Positions 1-8,280 of a DNA stretch of 64,000 nt are shown piece after piece. The stretch comes from a virus. The position numbers and the translations under genes are program-made. Below the pieces are notes generated by a model. The model was not told the origin of the DNA. It did not search any database and saw only the letters and a list, made by a program, of their open reading frames with translations. The DNA is taken from the IMG/VR virus record IMGVR_UViG_3300025012_000042, positions 1-64,000 of that record. One strand, written 5' to 3'. The stretch's first letter is position 1. The number at the start of each line of letters is the position of its first letter.

Positions 1-123
1 TATGTGGTTAGAGTATGGATAGAAGATAATCAAGTTAAATGTGCTTCTGAAGTTTGTACAGAAGATTCTTGCCCAAGATACAATGATTGTGAAAATGGTT
101 TATTAAGCGTTCATAAAGATTAA
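1..123 (+). CDS. Cys-rich small protein, C-terminal part only
   Basis: Open in frame 1 from the first base to a TAA at 121-123; the start is outside the window. The visible 40 residues carry four cysteines spaced C-x4-C-x4-C-x5-C (last pair CPRYNDC), a probable metal-binding knuckle. The same style recurs in several small proteins of this element, for example 844-1026 and 52422-52859. Function not recognised. Confidence 0.6.
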   Translation, partial: YVVRVWIEDNQVKCASEVCTEDSCPRYNDCENGLLSVHKD

Positions 124-168
124 TAAAACCAATAACCAAACTTATAGGATAAAGAGAGGAAAAATGAA

Positions 169-381
169 ATGGATTATTTTACTCAAGAAGACCATGATTG
201 GTTTCAAAGAGTTAAAGAACAACCAAGTGAATATCAAATAATAATTGATAACGATAGTATTTGGATAGAAACTGATGATGAAAATTTAGAAACAATATGT
301 GTTTATACCTTTAGTTCATATGGTTATGAATTTATTCATGCTTTATTAAAAGATATGGGTGTTAACGCCGATTTTTGCTAA
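169..381 (+). CDS. Small acidic hypothetical protein
   Basis: 70 residues, starting at the ATG eight or nine bases after a GAGAGG ribosome site; an ATG five bases earlier is out of frame. No domain recognised. The C-terminal stretch with GVNADF resembles GLNAEW near the C-terminus of the small protein at 5203-5379, so the two may be diverged paralogues. First complete gene of a long same-strand run of tightly packed small genes. Confidence 0.65.
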   Translation: MDYFTQEDHDWFQRVKEQPSEYQIIIDNDSIWIETDDENLETICVYTFSSYGYEFIHALLKDMGVNADFC

Positions 382-424
382 TACATTGAAAGGATTAATT
401 TAATTGAGAGGAGGTTAAAATTAG

Positions 425-844
425 TTGAATGAAGAACTTCTAGCAATTATTTTTTCAACGTGGGCTTTTATATCTTTCTTTTGCTATCTTTTTAATCTTA
501 AATGGATATTCGAACCAAGACATTATACAGTTGGTCATATATTTTTTGGTATTGTAACATTTCCTTTTACATTAATAGCAATCTTTATATACATTTTGAC
601 AAAACTTTTTCAATTATTTTGTTATGTATGTAAAATAAAAGGAGTTGAGAAAATAATGAAAATTAGAATTATCAAAGATAAGTCAGCAGAAAATAATAGT
701 ACAGTAAAAATAACTAAATTTATTGGTAAAGTATTTGATGCAAAACTATATGATTCAGGAACAGCGACAATAGATTTCGGTGAGGACTTAGGCGAGTTGC
801 ATGTTTATGATGGAGAATATGAAGTTGTAGAGGAGAATGAATAA
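425..844 (+). CDS. Membrane-anchored small protein with internal start
   Basis: TTG start ten bases after GGAGG. Residues 1-75 contain two or three hydrophobic segments and are clearly membrane-embedded; residues 78-139 are a soluble acidic beta-rich domain. An ATG at 656, in frame and preceded by AAAGGAGTTGAG, would release the soluble domain alone (62 residues). Either one gene makes two products or a small soluble gene has fused to an upstream membrane gene. Family not recognised. Confidence 0.6.
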   Translation: MNEELLAIIFSTWAFISFFCYLFNLKWIFEPRHYTVGHIFFGIVTFPFTLIAIFIYILTKLFQLFCYVCKIKGVEKIMKIRIIKDKSAENNSTVKITKFIGKVFDAKLYDSGTATIDFGEDLGELHVYDGEYEVVEENE

Positions 845-1026
845 TGAGTAACAACAAAAAAGAAATATCAATTGACCGTGTAACAAATTGCCCAAGAAGA
901 AATTGCAAAAATACATATAAGTTAGATGCTTGGCACATGGTAAAAGATAATGCTCAAAAATTGTTTAAGAAATATTTATATGAACCAGAGCAACAGGAGG
1001 TAAAAAATGGATTGTGCAAAATGTGA
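844..1026 (+). CDS. Small Cys-containing hypothetical protein
   Basis: 60 residues; the ATG overlaps the TAA of the preceding gene, a typical coupled start. Lysine-rich with one knuckle (CPRRNC) near residue 16 and a late cysteine. Its last 20 bases overlap the start of the next gene. No family recognised; likely one of the accessory Cys-rich miniproteins of this element. Confidence 0.55.
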   Translation: MSNNKKEISIDRVTNCPRRNCKNTYKLDAWHMVKDNAQKLFKKYLYEPEQQEVKNGLCKM

Positions 1027-1207
1027 AATAACTGATTTATGTAGGTTACGTCCTTATGCTATTGATGTCGAGCGCAAGATTAAGGATATAAATATGCTTG
1101 GTTTGCCATTTATTATTACAACTAAGTGTGAGTATTATAGAGATATGGTGTCAAAAGCTGAATTACAAAAACAATTAACTGAATTACAAAAAAGATTAGA
1201 AGTATAA
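1007..1207 (+). CDS. Small Cys-rich (putative zinc-binding) protein
   Basis: 66 residues with an AGGAGG site just upstream of the ATG. N-terminus C-x2-C-x5-C-x-LRP, a fourth Cys near residue 45, then a heptad-like helical tail (repeated LQKQLTEL pattern). The N-terminal spacing resembles 4764-4976. A metal-binding head with a coiled-coil tail is inferred; function unknown. Confidence 0.6.
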   Translation: MDCAKCEITDLCRLRPYAIDVERKIKDINMLGLPFIITTKCEYYRDMVSKAELQKQLTELQKRLEV

Positions 1208-1279
1208 ATAATAAATAAATTTGTGTACTAATTAAAAAATGTTAGTTTAGAATTATGGTCTAGAAGGAAAGGTGATTTA

Positions 1280-1450
1280 ATGACAGTAAATGATTTGCAT
1301 GAAGAACTTGGCAAACTAATGAAAAACAATCCTAGTACAATTAATGATGAAATTTATTACTTTAGTTACGATTGGAAGGTTGATGCTATTAATAGTTTAA
1401 GTATTGAATGGGATTTAGATGGGGAAGGCAGATACATAATATTAAAATAA
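1280..1450 (+). CDS. Small acidic hypothetical protein (56 aa)
   Basis: ATG at 1280 preceded by GAAAGGTGAT, stop at 1448-1450. Acidic with many aromatic residues in the second half (YYFSYDWK). Standalone small gene between 1007-1207 and 1498-1824; no family recognised. Confidence 0.55.
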   Translation: MTVNDLHEELGKLMKNNPSTINDEIYYFSYDWKVDAINSLSIEWDLDGEGRYIILK

Positions 1451-1497
1451 TGTTTCAAAGTTAACATTTCAATTCAATAAATAAAGGAGGATAAATT

Positions 1498-1824
1498 ATG
1501 ACAATTTGTAGAGAATGTGAATTTTATTCAGAAGATGATTTAACAGGGTTATCTCCACAGGAAAAATTAGATCATGTTAGTGGTCATTGTATGGATTCTA
1601 ATAATCCAGATTTCAATGAATGGGCAAGAACATTTGGTAGAGGAATTACTAGAGAAGATTCATTCACAAGTCCTAAATGGTGTTCAAAAAGAGAAAATCC
1701 TGAGAGGACAGAGGAATATTATAGCGAAGATGAGATTAGGGAGTTTGTTGAGGAAGCAAAAAGATATCAGAGATTAACTGAATGTATAAGACATGCCAGA
1801 TTAAACAATATGCTTTGGTATTAA
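1498..1824 (+). CDS. Cys-rich hypothetical protein (108 aa)
   Basis: Good AAAGGAGG site. N-terminal C-x2-C (residues 4-7) and further Cys/His residues (SGHC at about 31, KWC at about 62) suggest a single zinc site; the C-terminal 35 residues are a charged helix. The conserved-looking HC..W..C arrangement is typical of small phage proteins. Function unknown. Confidence 0.6.
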   Translation: MTICRECEFYSEDDLTGLSPQEKLDHVSGHCMDSNNPDFNEWARTFGRGITREDSFTSPKWCSKRENPERTEEYYSEDEIREFVEEAKRYQRLTECIRHARLNNMLWY

Positions 1825-1843
1825 TAGAAAGGATAAATAATTA

Positions 1844-2020
1844 ATGATAATTGAATATTCATGGTCAGAAAGTGACCTTCTACATAAAAAGTGTTATAAA
1901 TGTGTTTGGTTGAAAATGAAAGATGATTGGTATGGAGTATGTGAATGCCAACAGAATAAAATTAGGTTTAGAAATAGACAAATTACTGATAAAAAGTGTA
2001 AATGTAAGTCTTATGATTAA
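1844..2020 (+). CDS. Small zinc-knuckle protein (58 aa)
   Basis: ATG after AAAGGATAAATAATTA. Six cysteines: C-x2-C near residue 17, C-x-C near 34 and C-x-C near 53 (KKCKCK). Basic overall, consistent with a small nucleic-acid or protein-binding zinc ribbon. No family recognised. Confidence 0.6.
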   Translation: MIIEYSWSESDLLHKKCYKCVWLKMKDDWYGVCECQQNKIRFRNRQITDKKCKCKSYD

Positions 2021-2050
2021 TGATAAAATAAAGAAAGAAGGAAAACAATA

Positions 2051-2341
2051 ATGAGAAAGATTTTATTAATTGGAGTATTAGGACTATGTACATTAGGATT
2101 GACAGGCTGCAATTTTACAGCAAAACATTTCGGAGGAACAATTAATATTGAACTGCCTAAAAACCAAAAATTAGTTGAAGCAACTTGGAAAGATGATTCT
2201 TTATGGTATTTGACAAAACCAATGAGAGTAGGGGATGTGGTCGAGACATATACTTTCCAAGAAGATAGTAATTTTGGTGCATTAGAAGGCAAGGTAATAT
2301 TTAAAGAGAGTGTGCAAGAAGGGGAATTAAAGGGTAAATAA
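2051..2341 (+). CDS. Predicted lipoprotein (phage-type, 96 aa)
   Basis: N-terminus MRKI, a hydrophobic h-region and a lipobox LTGC (Cys about residue 20): a type II signal peptide, so membrane-anchored outside the cell. The mature part (IELPKNQKL, WKDDSLWYLT) looks like a conserved small lipoprotein family often seen on Gram-positive phages and plasmids. One of three lipoproteins in the first 10 kb; surface roles such as exclusion are inference only. Confidence 0.8.
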   Translation: MRKILLIGVLGLCTLGLTGCNFTAKHFGGTINIELPKNQKLVEATWKDDSLWYLTKPMRVGDVVETYTFQEDSNFGALEGKVIFKESVQEGELKGK

Positions 2342-2382
2342 AAACCAAATCAAAAGAACAACTTATCGGAAAAAAAGAAAGG

Positions 2383-2598
2383 ATGATTAAAATAAATAAA
2401 GATAATTTTTTGATTATTGGTGCATTATCAATGTTAATTAAAGAAGCAGGATTAGAAGAAAAAACAAACTTATTGATATCAGACGAAAAAGCTAATAAAT
2501 ATCTTGAATTACTTGATGAATATGGTAAAAATACAACTGTGGAAGAAAGGGAATCTCATTTAATAGATGTATTTTTAAGTATTTTTTCAAAGCTTTAA
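2383..2598 (+). CDS. Small hypothetical protein (71 aa)
   Basis: The ATG at 2383 lies directly against the only ribosome-site-like stretch (AAGAAAGG), so initiation may instead occur at the in-frame ATA at 2392. Mostly helical and acidic with a hydrophobic N-terminal helix. No family recognised. Confidence 0.5.
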   Translation: MIKINKDNFLIIGALSMLIKEAGLEEKTNLLISDEKANKYLELLDEYGKNTTVEERESHLIDVFLSIFSKL

Positions 2599-2635
2599 AA
2601 TTGCATATTTAATTGGTAGGGAGGTGAATTATATA

Positions 2636-2815
2636 ATGAATGATAAAATATTGGTTGAATTAACCAAAGAAGAAATGAACATTGTCAAGAATGGAATGTT
2701 GCTAATTTTATCCCTTTCAAAAAGAAAACAAATTGATTTAAGAAATAATGCTAAAGATTTATATGAAGGTGTTTATAATAAATTTGATTTGTTGTACGAA
2801 AATAAATGGCGTTAA
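2636..2815 (+). CDS. Small helical hypothetical protein (59 aa)
   Basis: GGGAGGTG at 2619-2626 is followed by ATA (8-base spacing) and then ATG (11-base spacing); the ATG is taken as start, although ATA-ATG are adjacent. Helical, amphipathic, no cysteines. Function unknown. Confidence 0.55.
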   Translation: MNDKILVELTKEEMNIVKNGMLLILSLSKRKQIDLRNNAKDLYEGVYNKFDLLYENKWR

Positions 2816-2856
2816 GTCAAATATTCTAGAGTAAAAATAAAGGAGGATAAATAAAA

Positions 2857-3918
2857 TTGAACAATACAATATTTTTACCCAAAACAATTAAAGTAGGCTA
2901 TCAAACACGCAATGATACATATACAGGACAATTGGCATATGTTATATATTTTGATCAAAAAGGAGTTTTAAGAAAGGAGAAATCTTGGGAGAGTTGGCGT
3001 GATAAGAAAATTGAACCACAAGAATTTTCTAATGAACCAACTTCTGGATTTGTACTTAATAAGAAAGTAGGTGATTATTCAAGTGGTTGGGATCATCGAA
3101 AATCATATTGTAGAGTTTACGATGAACGAAACTTCGAATTTGAGATTACAATAGAAAATTTACTCTATATTCTTGAAAATGCTAATTCTATCAAAGGTAA
3201 GGGATTAGAAGGGTTATTTGTCTATGGTTGGTCAGGATCAGATTTACTATTGATTCCAGTAGATTCACCAGACTACATTGAATTAGCAAAATTGAATGAC
3301 TTAAGACATGAGAAGAAGAAATTCGATGGCAAGACTCTAATCTTAGGTGGGACATATAAATCTAATTCTAATAAAGAATTAATTTATTTGGGTAGATTTT
3401 ATGAAAATAATGATGACAGCAAAGAAACTAAAACATATTTCTTCTATGATAGAAAGTCAAGTTATAGGAAAATCAATTCTATAAAATCTTTATCAGGAAG
3501 TATAATTGATATAGTTGATGAAAATTGTGTTGAAGATTACTCTAATTTGATGGATGAATTATTAAAAGATAGTAGTTATTCTGCCAGAGAACCTAAAAAT
3601 GATGTATATTTAGATTATACTTTAGAAGAATTTAAGAAATTGCTAGAAAAGAATTCATATTGGCATAATAAGTGTTATGTAAAAATTGATAAAAAATATG
3701 TAAGATATTACATCGAAAGACAAAGAAATTATTATCATTATTCCTATTCTAATTATGACAAAAGAAATGAAACTTATAATGTTTATACTACTACCAAGGG
3801 GAGAAAAGATGAAATATTTATGAGAGAAGCATCTCCCGAAAATGTTTTCAATACAATTAAACCAAAATACTTAGTAACTTATAATGTTAATAAAGAATTA
3901 ATTAAGGAGTGGAAATAA
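2857..3918 (+). CDS. Hypothetical protein, 353 aa, phage-like
   Basis: TTG start ten bases after AAAGGAGG. Aromatic- and Lys-rich; residues 1-110 contain WESWRDKKI and a WDHRKSYC motif, and a second half rich in Tyr ends before the next gene. No catalytic motif seen. It is followed at once by the coiled-coil gene 3921-4325, whose ribosome site overlaps its stop codon, so the two are probably co-translated partners. Family not identified. Confidence 0.7.
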   Translation: MNNTIFLPKTIKVGYQTRNDTYTGQLAYVIYFDQKGVLRKEKSWESWRDKKIEPQEFSNEPTSGFVLNKKVGDYSSGWDHRKSYCRVYDERNFEFEITIENLLYILENANSIKGKGLEGLFVYGWSGSDLLLIPVDSPDYIELAKLNDLRHEKKKFDGKTLILGGTYKSNSNKELIYLGRFYENNDDSKETKTYFFYDRKSSYRKINSIKSLSGSIIDIVDENCVEDYSNLMDELLKDSSYSAREPKNDVYLDYTLEEFKKLLEKNSYWHNKCYVKIDKKYVRYYIERQRNYYHYSYSNYDKRNETYNVYTTTKGRKDEIFMREASPENVFNTIKPKYLVTYNVNKELIKEWK

Positions 3919-3920
3919 AA

Positions 3921-4325
3921 ATGGCAAATGAAACAAACGATTCTAAAATTATGGTATTAAAGAAACAAATTGAGGAAAAGAAAATTAAATTAGGTAAATC
4001 TCAAAAGTTTACACCAATCACTAATTGTTCAATCGAGTTAGATGGTGTAAGAACTAATATCCAAGTTCTCAATAAGGAGCAATTAACTTATCTATTAGTT
4101 AAACTTAACTCATATGCACTTTCTGCTAAAAGTTTAGAAATTGATTTTGTTATTTCTGGATATCATGTTGCAGATTGGATTACAGATATTAAATCTAAAC
4201 TTGATTTTATGAGTCGTAAAGAAGAAGAAAATAAACTTAAAATGATGGAGTCTAAGTTACATCAATTACTTTCTAATGAGAAGAAAGTAGAGCTTGAAAT
4301 TGATGAGATTATGAAGAATTTGTAA
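3921..4325 (+). CDS. Coiled-coil protein (134 aa)
   Basis: Starts at the ATG after AAGGAGTGGAAATAAAA; the upstream GTG is part of that ribosome site. Long charged helices at both ends (KKQIEEKKIKLGK; C-terminal EEENKLKMMESKL) flank a short globular middle. Likely partner of the 353-aa protein encoded just upstream. Confidence 0.65.
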   Translation: MANETNDSKIMVLKKQIEEKKIKLGKSQKFTPITNCSIELDGVRTNIQVLNKEQLTYLLVKLNSYALSAKSLEIDFVISGYHVADWITDIKSKLDFMSRKEEENKLKMMESKLHQLLSNEKKVELEIDEIMKNL

Positions 4326-4334
4326 TAATTAATT

Positions 4335-4362
4335 GAAGGAGGGTGTTAAATAACTCTCCTTC
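4335..4362 (+). terminator. Hairpin after the 353/134-aa gene pair
   Basis: GAAGGAG at 4335-4341 pairs with CTCCTTC at 4356-4362, with a further inner GTT/AAC pairing. There is no clear T-run after it, so it may be an mRNA-stabilising or processing hairpin rather than a true terminator. Confidence 0.4.
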
Positions 4363-4403
4363 GAAAGATACATTTGATGCCGACAAGAGGAGGTAGTAAA
4401 ATA

Positions 4404-4565
4404 GTGAAAATAAGAAAACCATCTCTAAAAGAAATATTAATTCTAATGATAGTTTATAACGGATGTAATGGCATAATTGGAGTAGTACAGGATAATTGTT
4501 TTTATGCAGGATGCAGTATTGGATTGGGATTAATATTGATTTATTTAAGGGGAAAGTTTTGTTAG
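4404..4565 (+). CDS. Small membrane protein (53 aa)
   Basis: GAGGAGG precedes both an ATA (7 bases) and a GTG (10 bases, taken here). After a short basic N-terminus (KIRKPSLK) come two hydrophobic segments separated by a short Asn/Gly/Cys-containing turn. Probably a two-pass inner-membrane miniprotein; function unknown. Confidence 0.5.
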   Translation: MKIRKPSLKEILILMIVYNGCNGIIGVVQDNCFYAGCSIGLGLILIYLRGKFC

Positions 4566-4579
4566 AAAGGAGAAACAAA

Positions 4580-4762
4580 ATGAGCGATCCAAATGATTTT
4601 CAATGTGATATTTGTGATAATACCTTAACTTCAGAATCTTGTTTTTGTGAAAATTGTAAAACGTGGTTATGTAATGGTTGTGCATTTGAAGATATCTTCA
4701 TGGAAATCTTTGAAGGTGCTGAAAAATTTTGTCAATATGTTGGTTATGATGATGAAGAATAA
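4580..4762 (+). CDS. Small zinc-ribbon protein (60 aa)
   Basis: ATG after AAAGGAGAAACAAA. Three Cys pairs: C-x2-C (CDIC), C-x-C near ESCFC and C-x-x-C (CENC), then WLCNGC: a treble-clef or RING-like metal centre, followed by an acidic tail. Possibly a protein-interaction module; no family named. Confidence 0.65.
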   Translation: MSDPNDFQCDICDNTLTSESCFCENCKTWLCNGCAFEDIFMEIFEGAEKFCQYVGYDDEE

Positions 4763-4763
4763 T

Positions 4764-4976
4764 ATGAATTGGTGTAAAAGAGATAAACGTGAATGCATAG
4801 GAGATATTTGCAGTATGCGTCCACAACCAAAAGAATTAGAAACTTATGAAGATTGCCCAGAATTTGCAATTAGAGGACAGAGGAGTAAATTGAATCTTTA
4901 TTATGATGATTTTGGATATGATTATGAAAAACTTGCTAAAGATTTAGAAATACTTATAAATAAACCTAACAAATGA
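4764..4976 (+). CDS. Cys-rich hypothetical protein (70 aa)
   Basis: The ATG overlaps the end of the previous gene; an earlier in-frame ATG at 4749 is possible. N-terminal half has C-x6-C-x4-C-x-MRPQ and a fourth Cys in EDCPEF, a pattern close to 1007-1207. The second half is acidic and helical. Function unknown. Confidence 0.55.
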   Translation: MNWCKRDKRECIGDICSMRPQPKELETYEDCPEFAIRGQRSKLNLYYDDFGYDYEKLAKDLEILINKPNK

Positions 4977-5009
4977 ATATTCTAATTGGAATAGAAAGGA
5001 GTTTTAGTT

Positions 5010-5150
5010 GTGACCAGAGGGCAAGGCATAAGAAAGGCAATAATACTTATAAATAAATTAAAAGGTGTTGAAGGGATGTCAAAAGGTACAATATTAGAAC
5101 TTGATGAAATTATTGAGCATCTTGAATTTGTATCTCAATTCTATCTCTAA
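5010..5150 (+). CDS. Small hypothetical protein (46 aa)
   Basis: GTG start eight or nine bases after AAAGGAG, stop TAA at 5148-5150. Basic N-terminal helix (GQGIRKAIILINK) followed by an acidic helix. Could be a small DNA- or protein-binding peptide; nothing recognised. Confidence 0.5.
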   Translation: MTRGQGIRKAIILINKLKGVEGMSKGTILELDEIIEHLEFVSQFYL

Positions 5151-5202
5151 TTAACCCTCGAAATCTGACTATTAATAGGATAATAAAAGGAGTGAAATTG
5201 AG

Positions 5203-5379
5203 ATGGATTACACAATTATATCAATTAATAAATTATGTTTGAGTTTTAAAGACAATTGGAAAATTCAATATAAACTTCCAACTGTGGATATTTGGCTTGA
5301 TTATGATATATATGAAAGCACTTTGGTAAGTTTTCTAGCCCTTTGTGGACTTAATGCAGAATGGAGATATAAATACTAG
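5203..5379 (+). CDS. Small hypothetical protein (58 aa)
   Basis: ATG after AAAGGAGTGAAATTGAG. Beta-rich with several Trp/Tyr residues; C-terminal GLNAEW aligns with GVNADF in 169-381, suggesting two diverged copies of one small family on this element. Confidence 0.55.
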   Translation: MDYTIISINKLCLSFKDNWKIQYKLPTVDIWLDYDIYESTLVSFLALCGLNAEWRYKY

Positions 5380-5408
5380 ATTTCATGCTATCGAAAGGAG
5401 TGATAATA

Positions 5409-5666
5409 ATTAATATTAATTCTGAATGGTTTAAAACATATAGAATTTGGGCAACAAATAAAATAACAAAACAAAGACAAAAATTAACTATATATTGGAT
5501 TACGGATTGGGATGAGGTATTAGAAGTTTTACAGAGAAGAAATATTAATAATGATACATATGATATAAAAATTAAAAAGACATATGGAATAGGGAATGGT
5601 TGTAAAGGTAGACTTACACAAGTAGATAAAATTAAAAAAGAAATGATGGAAAGGATAGGTAAATAA
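5409..5666 (+). CDS. Hypothetical protein with probable ATT start
   Basis: The AAAGGAGTG site is at 5394-5402 and the first start-like codon at the right distance is ATT at 5409. An upstream in-frame ATG (5385) lies before the ribosome site and has none of its own. The 85-residue product has a Trp-rich N-terminal half (WFKTYRIW) and a basic tail. It runs directly into the ATG of the next gene. One of the non-ATG/GTG/TTG starts of this element. Confidence 0.6.
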   Translation: MNINSEWFKTYRIWATNKITKQRQKLTIYWITDWDEVLEVLQRRNINNDTYDIKIKKTYGIGNGCKGRLTQVDKIKKEMMERIGK

Positions 5667-6173
5667 ATGGAAAAATACTTTATTGTAACCAAGCAATCAA
5701 AATTATATGAGGAATATTTTACTTATAAAACAAACGACGAAAAAATCAGAAAGATTTCTAAAGACTTTATGGATAAAAATGAAATAGAAGCAACTAAATA
5801 TTATTGTACAAATTCTGCATTTTACATAATCCCAACAGAAAAAGACTTAGAAAAATTCAGCAAACTGTTATGTAAACCTGTAGATAATAATCTTATGGCG
5901 TTTAAGAAAACATCTAAAATTAATAAGGCATGGATTACTTTATTAGATGAGCAAAATATTATTATTGGACATAAACCATTTATTCAATTTTACTTTGATA
6001 GAGGTTATGGTAAAACTAGAAATAGATTATTTAATATTGATGATGCAGTATATTGTTCATTTGAAGGAGAATTTGAAGTCAATACCCCAGAGGGGTTTAT
6101 TGAAATCAAAGCAAGTGAATTTTGGAAAATTGTTGAGGATTATGAAGGAGGAGACAATAATGAAAATAACTAA
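5667..6173 (+). CDS. Hypothetical protein (168 aa)
   Basis: ATG directly follows the preceding TAA and uses an AAGGATAGG site inside that gene. Mixed alpha/beta with a Glu-rich C-terminal segment (FEGEFEVNTPEG) that looks like a small beta domain. Its 3' end overlaps the next start by 14 bases, implying translational coupling. No family recognised. Confidence 0.65.
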   Translation: MEKYFIVTKQSKLYEEYFTYKTNDEKIRKISKDFMDKNEIEATKYYCTNSAFYIIPTEKDLEKFSKLLCKPVDNNLMAFKKTSKINKAWITLLDEQNIIIGHKPFIQFYFDRGYGKTRNRLFNIDDAVYCSFEGEFEVNTPEGFIEIKASEFWKIVEDYEGGDNNENN

Positions 6174-6612
6174 ATACAATGGTAAAGGTGCTGTATGGTA
6201 CAAACACAAAGAATTAGATAAAGAAGGAAAAATGATTTCATTATCTAATACAGGTAGAGTCGAACCTGATTATTTTAAAATAATTAGAAGGGAATTTAGT
6301 GACATAGATCCATATAGAAGTGAGCCAGAAGAAGTTGAAGATTTCATTTATTATCTCAATAAAGAAGTAGATTTAGGGGAAAATGCTTATGATTTTGATA
6401 TGCCTTTACCTGATAGTTCAAAGGAATATTTCTTAATATTCAATGATAAAATTTGGCTTTACATAATTATATCAGACGAATATATGGGTAGTGGTGATTC
6501 AGAAACGTATGCTCATATTAATAGTATTTTAATTCCAGAAGGCACAGATATTGAAGAAGTTAGAGAAGTTAAGACATGGTTAATTAATGGTGGATTTAAG
6601 ATGTTGAGATAG
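6160..6612 (+). CDS. Hypothetical protein (150 aa)
   Basis: ATG after GAAGGAGGAGACAATA, within the end of the previous gene. Acidic, beta-rich C-terminal half (IWLYIIISDEYM). No motif recognised. Coupled with 5667-6173. Confidence 0.65.
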   Translation: MKITKYNGKGAVWYKHKELDKEGKMISLSNTGRVEPDYFKIIRREFSDIDPYRSEPEEVEDFIYYLNKEVDLGENAYDFDMPLPDSSKEYFLIFNDKIWLYIIISDEYMGSGDSETYAHINSILIPEGTDIEEVREVKTWLINGGFKMLR

Positions 6613-6623
6613 GGTGTGATGAA

Positions 6624-6836
6624 ATGGCAAGAGTATTAAACGTTCATAAAAGATATGAAATAATTTATTCTCAATGCGAAAAACAACCTTTACTTAATCA
6701 AGAAGTGGTTATTGAAGAATGGGATGAAACTGGCACAACTATTATTCATAATATCAAAATTATTGAAATTGTAAATATATTGCCATACAAAATAGGTGAT
6801 GAATGGATGTTTAAATATACTATCATAGGGCGTTAA
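6624..6836 (+). CDS. Small beta-rich hypothetical protein (70 aa)
   Basis: Weak GGGTG ribosome site before the ATG. Alternating hydrophobic strands, one cysteine, basic C-terminus; looks like a small beta-barrel. Function unknown. Confidence 0.55.
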   Translation: MARVLNVHKRYEIIYSQCEKQPLLNQEVVIEEWDETGTTIIHNIKIIEIVNILPYKIGDEWMFKYTIIGR

Positions 6837-6873
6837 ATCTAATCATTTAAAGGATAAAAAGGAGGAGAAGTTA

Positions 6874-7107
6874 ATGAAGAGTCATGATTTAAGAACTGGA
6901 TATAAATTACCAAATAACTATGAGATTAGATTAGGCGATAGACTTGTTTCTAAAGCATACAGACCAGTAATTGTAAAATACTATAGGGAATTGCAAAGAT
7001 ATTTTGTTGAAACTGATGACGATTCTAAATTTCAATTTTCGTTGCAACAATATTTAGAGACATTTGGGAATACATCCGAATGGAGAGGAAGTATTATAAC
7101 TGAGTAA
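6874..7107 (+). CDS. Small basic hypothetical protein (77 aa)
   Basis: AAGGAGGAG site and ATG. Basic and Tyr-rich, with a likely beta-hairpin (RPVIVKYYRELQRYFV). No family recognised. Confidence 0.6.
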   Translation: MKSHDLRTGYKLPNNYEIRLGDRLVSKAYRPVIVKYYRELQRYFVETDDDSKFQFSLQQYLETFGNTSEWRGSIITE

Positions 7108-7156
7108 TATCCCAGCAATTTAACCATTTATTTGGTTAGAGAAAGGAGTTGAGAAA

Positions 7157-7357
7157 ATGATTTGTAAATCATGCAGAGGCAAATCTATAGCAAGAGGTAT
7201 AAAATTAATCAACTGTTTTAGATGTGGGAAAAAGACAACAGTTAATTATCTTTATCAAAATTATTGTGAAGACTGTTCAAACGCATTACAAAAATGTCAA
7301 CGTTGCGGTGAGAAGACCGCCACAGAAATATCAGGAGAGGAAGTAAAAGATTGTTAG
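7157..7357 (+). CDS. Triple zinc-knuckle small protein
   Basis: 66 residues with four CxxC pairs: CKSC, CFRC, CEDC and CQRC, plus a terminal Cys. Two zinc ribbons are likely, and the basic surface suggests nucleic-acid or protein contact. Its end overlaps the TTG start of the GNAT-like gene, whose ribosome site (AGGAGAGG) it contains. Confidence 0.65.
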   Translation: MICKSCRGKSIARGIKLINCFRCGKKTTVNYLYQNYCEDCSNALQKCQRCGEKTATEISGEEVKDC

Positions 7358-7887
7358 ACATAGCTAATAAATACGAAGAAAAATTACAATTACTATTTGC
7401 CAATATTGCATTTGATGATAAATACAAATTTCTATCTGGTTCATCTTATAGAGATAAGTACAAAACTAGTGATAGTACGTGGGCAAAACATGAATTTGTA
7501 AGTATACATAATAAAGAGATTATTGGATATTTAAGCTATTCCATTGATAGAGATTCTAATGCTGCATGGGGAATGCAAATAGTAAACTTTGAACAACCAA
7601 ATATAATATTTGCTAAAGACCTAAAGAAATTCTTAACAGATATTTTTGAAAAATTTAAGTTCAGAAAATTAAAGTTTGCCGTTTATGTTGGCAATCCAAT
7701 TGAGAAATCATATGACAAAATGTGTACAAAATATGGAGGTAGGATAGTAGGGATATATAAAGAAAATGATAAGTTAATTGATGGTAATTATTATGACTGC
7801 AAGATGTATGAAATTATGAGAGTAGACTATTTGGATAGAAAAAATAATAAATATGTTGATGAGGATTCTTGGGATAATATCTTCTAA
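7351..7887 (+). CDS. GNAT-like acetyltransferase-fold protein
   Basis: 178 residues, TTG start inside the previous gene. The order of elements fits a GNAT fold: EIIGYLSYSIDR (strands 3/4), a helix, then KLKFAVYVGNP and the terminal RIVGIYKENDKL-GNYYDCKMYEIM, which resembles the last strands of phage GNAT proteins. The acetyl-CoA loop is not well defined, so activity is uncertain. Substrate unknown. Confidence 0.6.
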   Translation: MLDIANKYEEKLQLLFANIAFDDKYKFLSGSSYRDKYKTSDSTWAKHEFVSIHNKEIIGYLSYSIDRDSNAAWGMQIVNFEQPNIIFAKDLKKFLTDIFEKFKFRKLKFAVYVGNPIEKSYDKMCTKYGGRIVGIYKENDKLIDGNYYDCKMYEIMRVDYLDRKNNKYVDEDSWDNIF

Positions 7888-7946
7888 AAACGAACCAAAT
7901 AAAAAACTGATTTTAATCTATAATTTAAAGAAAGAAGGTAATCAAA

Positions 7947-8243
7947 TTGAAGAAAATGTTTATCAATTTATCATTAGGATTGGTTATTTTATCAGGAATC
8001 CTAACTGGTTGCAGTTCATCAGAATCAAAAGCTACTATGACTCCATCTGTGCCACAATTCTCTTTTCCTGCTGAAAGCGTTTATGGGACTGTTGTTGATG
8101 TTGACTACGAAAAATCTGCTTTGGATTTTGTGGTAGTAAAATATAAAAAGGAAGATATCTTAAATTTAGTTACATATAAATTAGACCCAATTCGTGGTTA
8201 CACCAATTTAGAGTCGGTCATTACGATTAAAATTGGGAAATAG
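7947..8243 (+). CDS. Predicted lipoprotein (98 aa)
   Basis: TTG start after AGAAGG. Type II signal peptide: basic KK, hydrophobic core and lipobox LTGC followed by a Ser-rich linker. The short beta-rich mature domain would face outward. Second of three lipoprotein genes in the first 10 kb. Confidence 0.75.
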   Translation: MKKMFINLSLGLVILSGILTGCSSSESKATMTPSVPQFSFPAESVYGTVVDVDYEKSALDFVVVKYKKEDILNLVTYKLDPIRGYTNLESVITIKIGK

Positions 8244-8280
8244 CATTCATATGAAAAAAGAAATTCGAAGGAGAAAAAGC

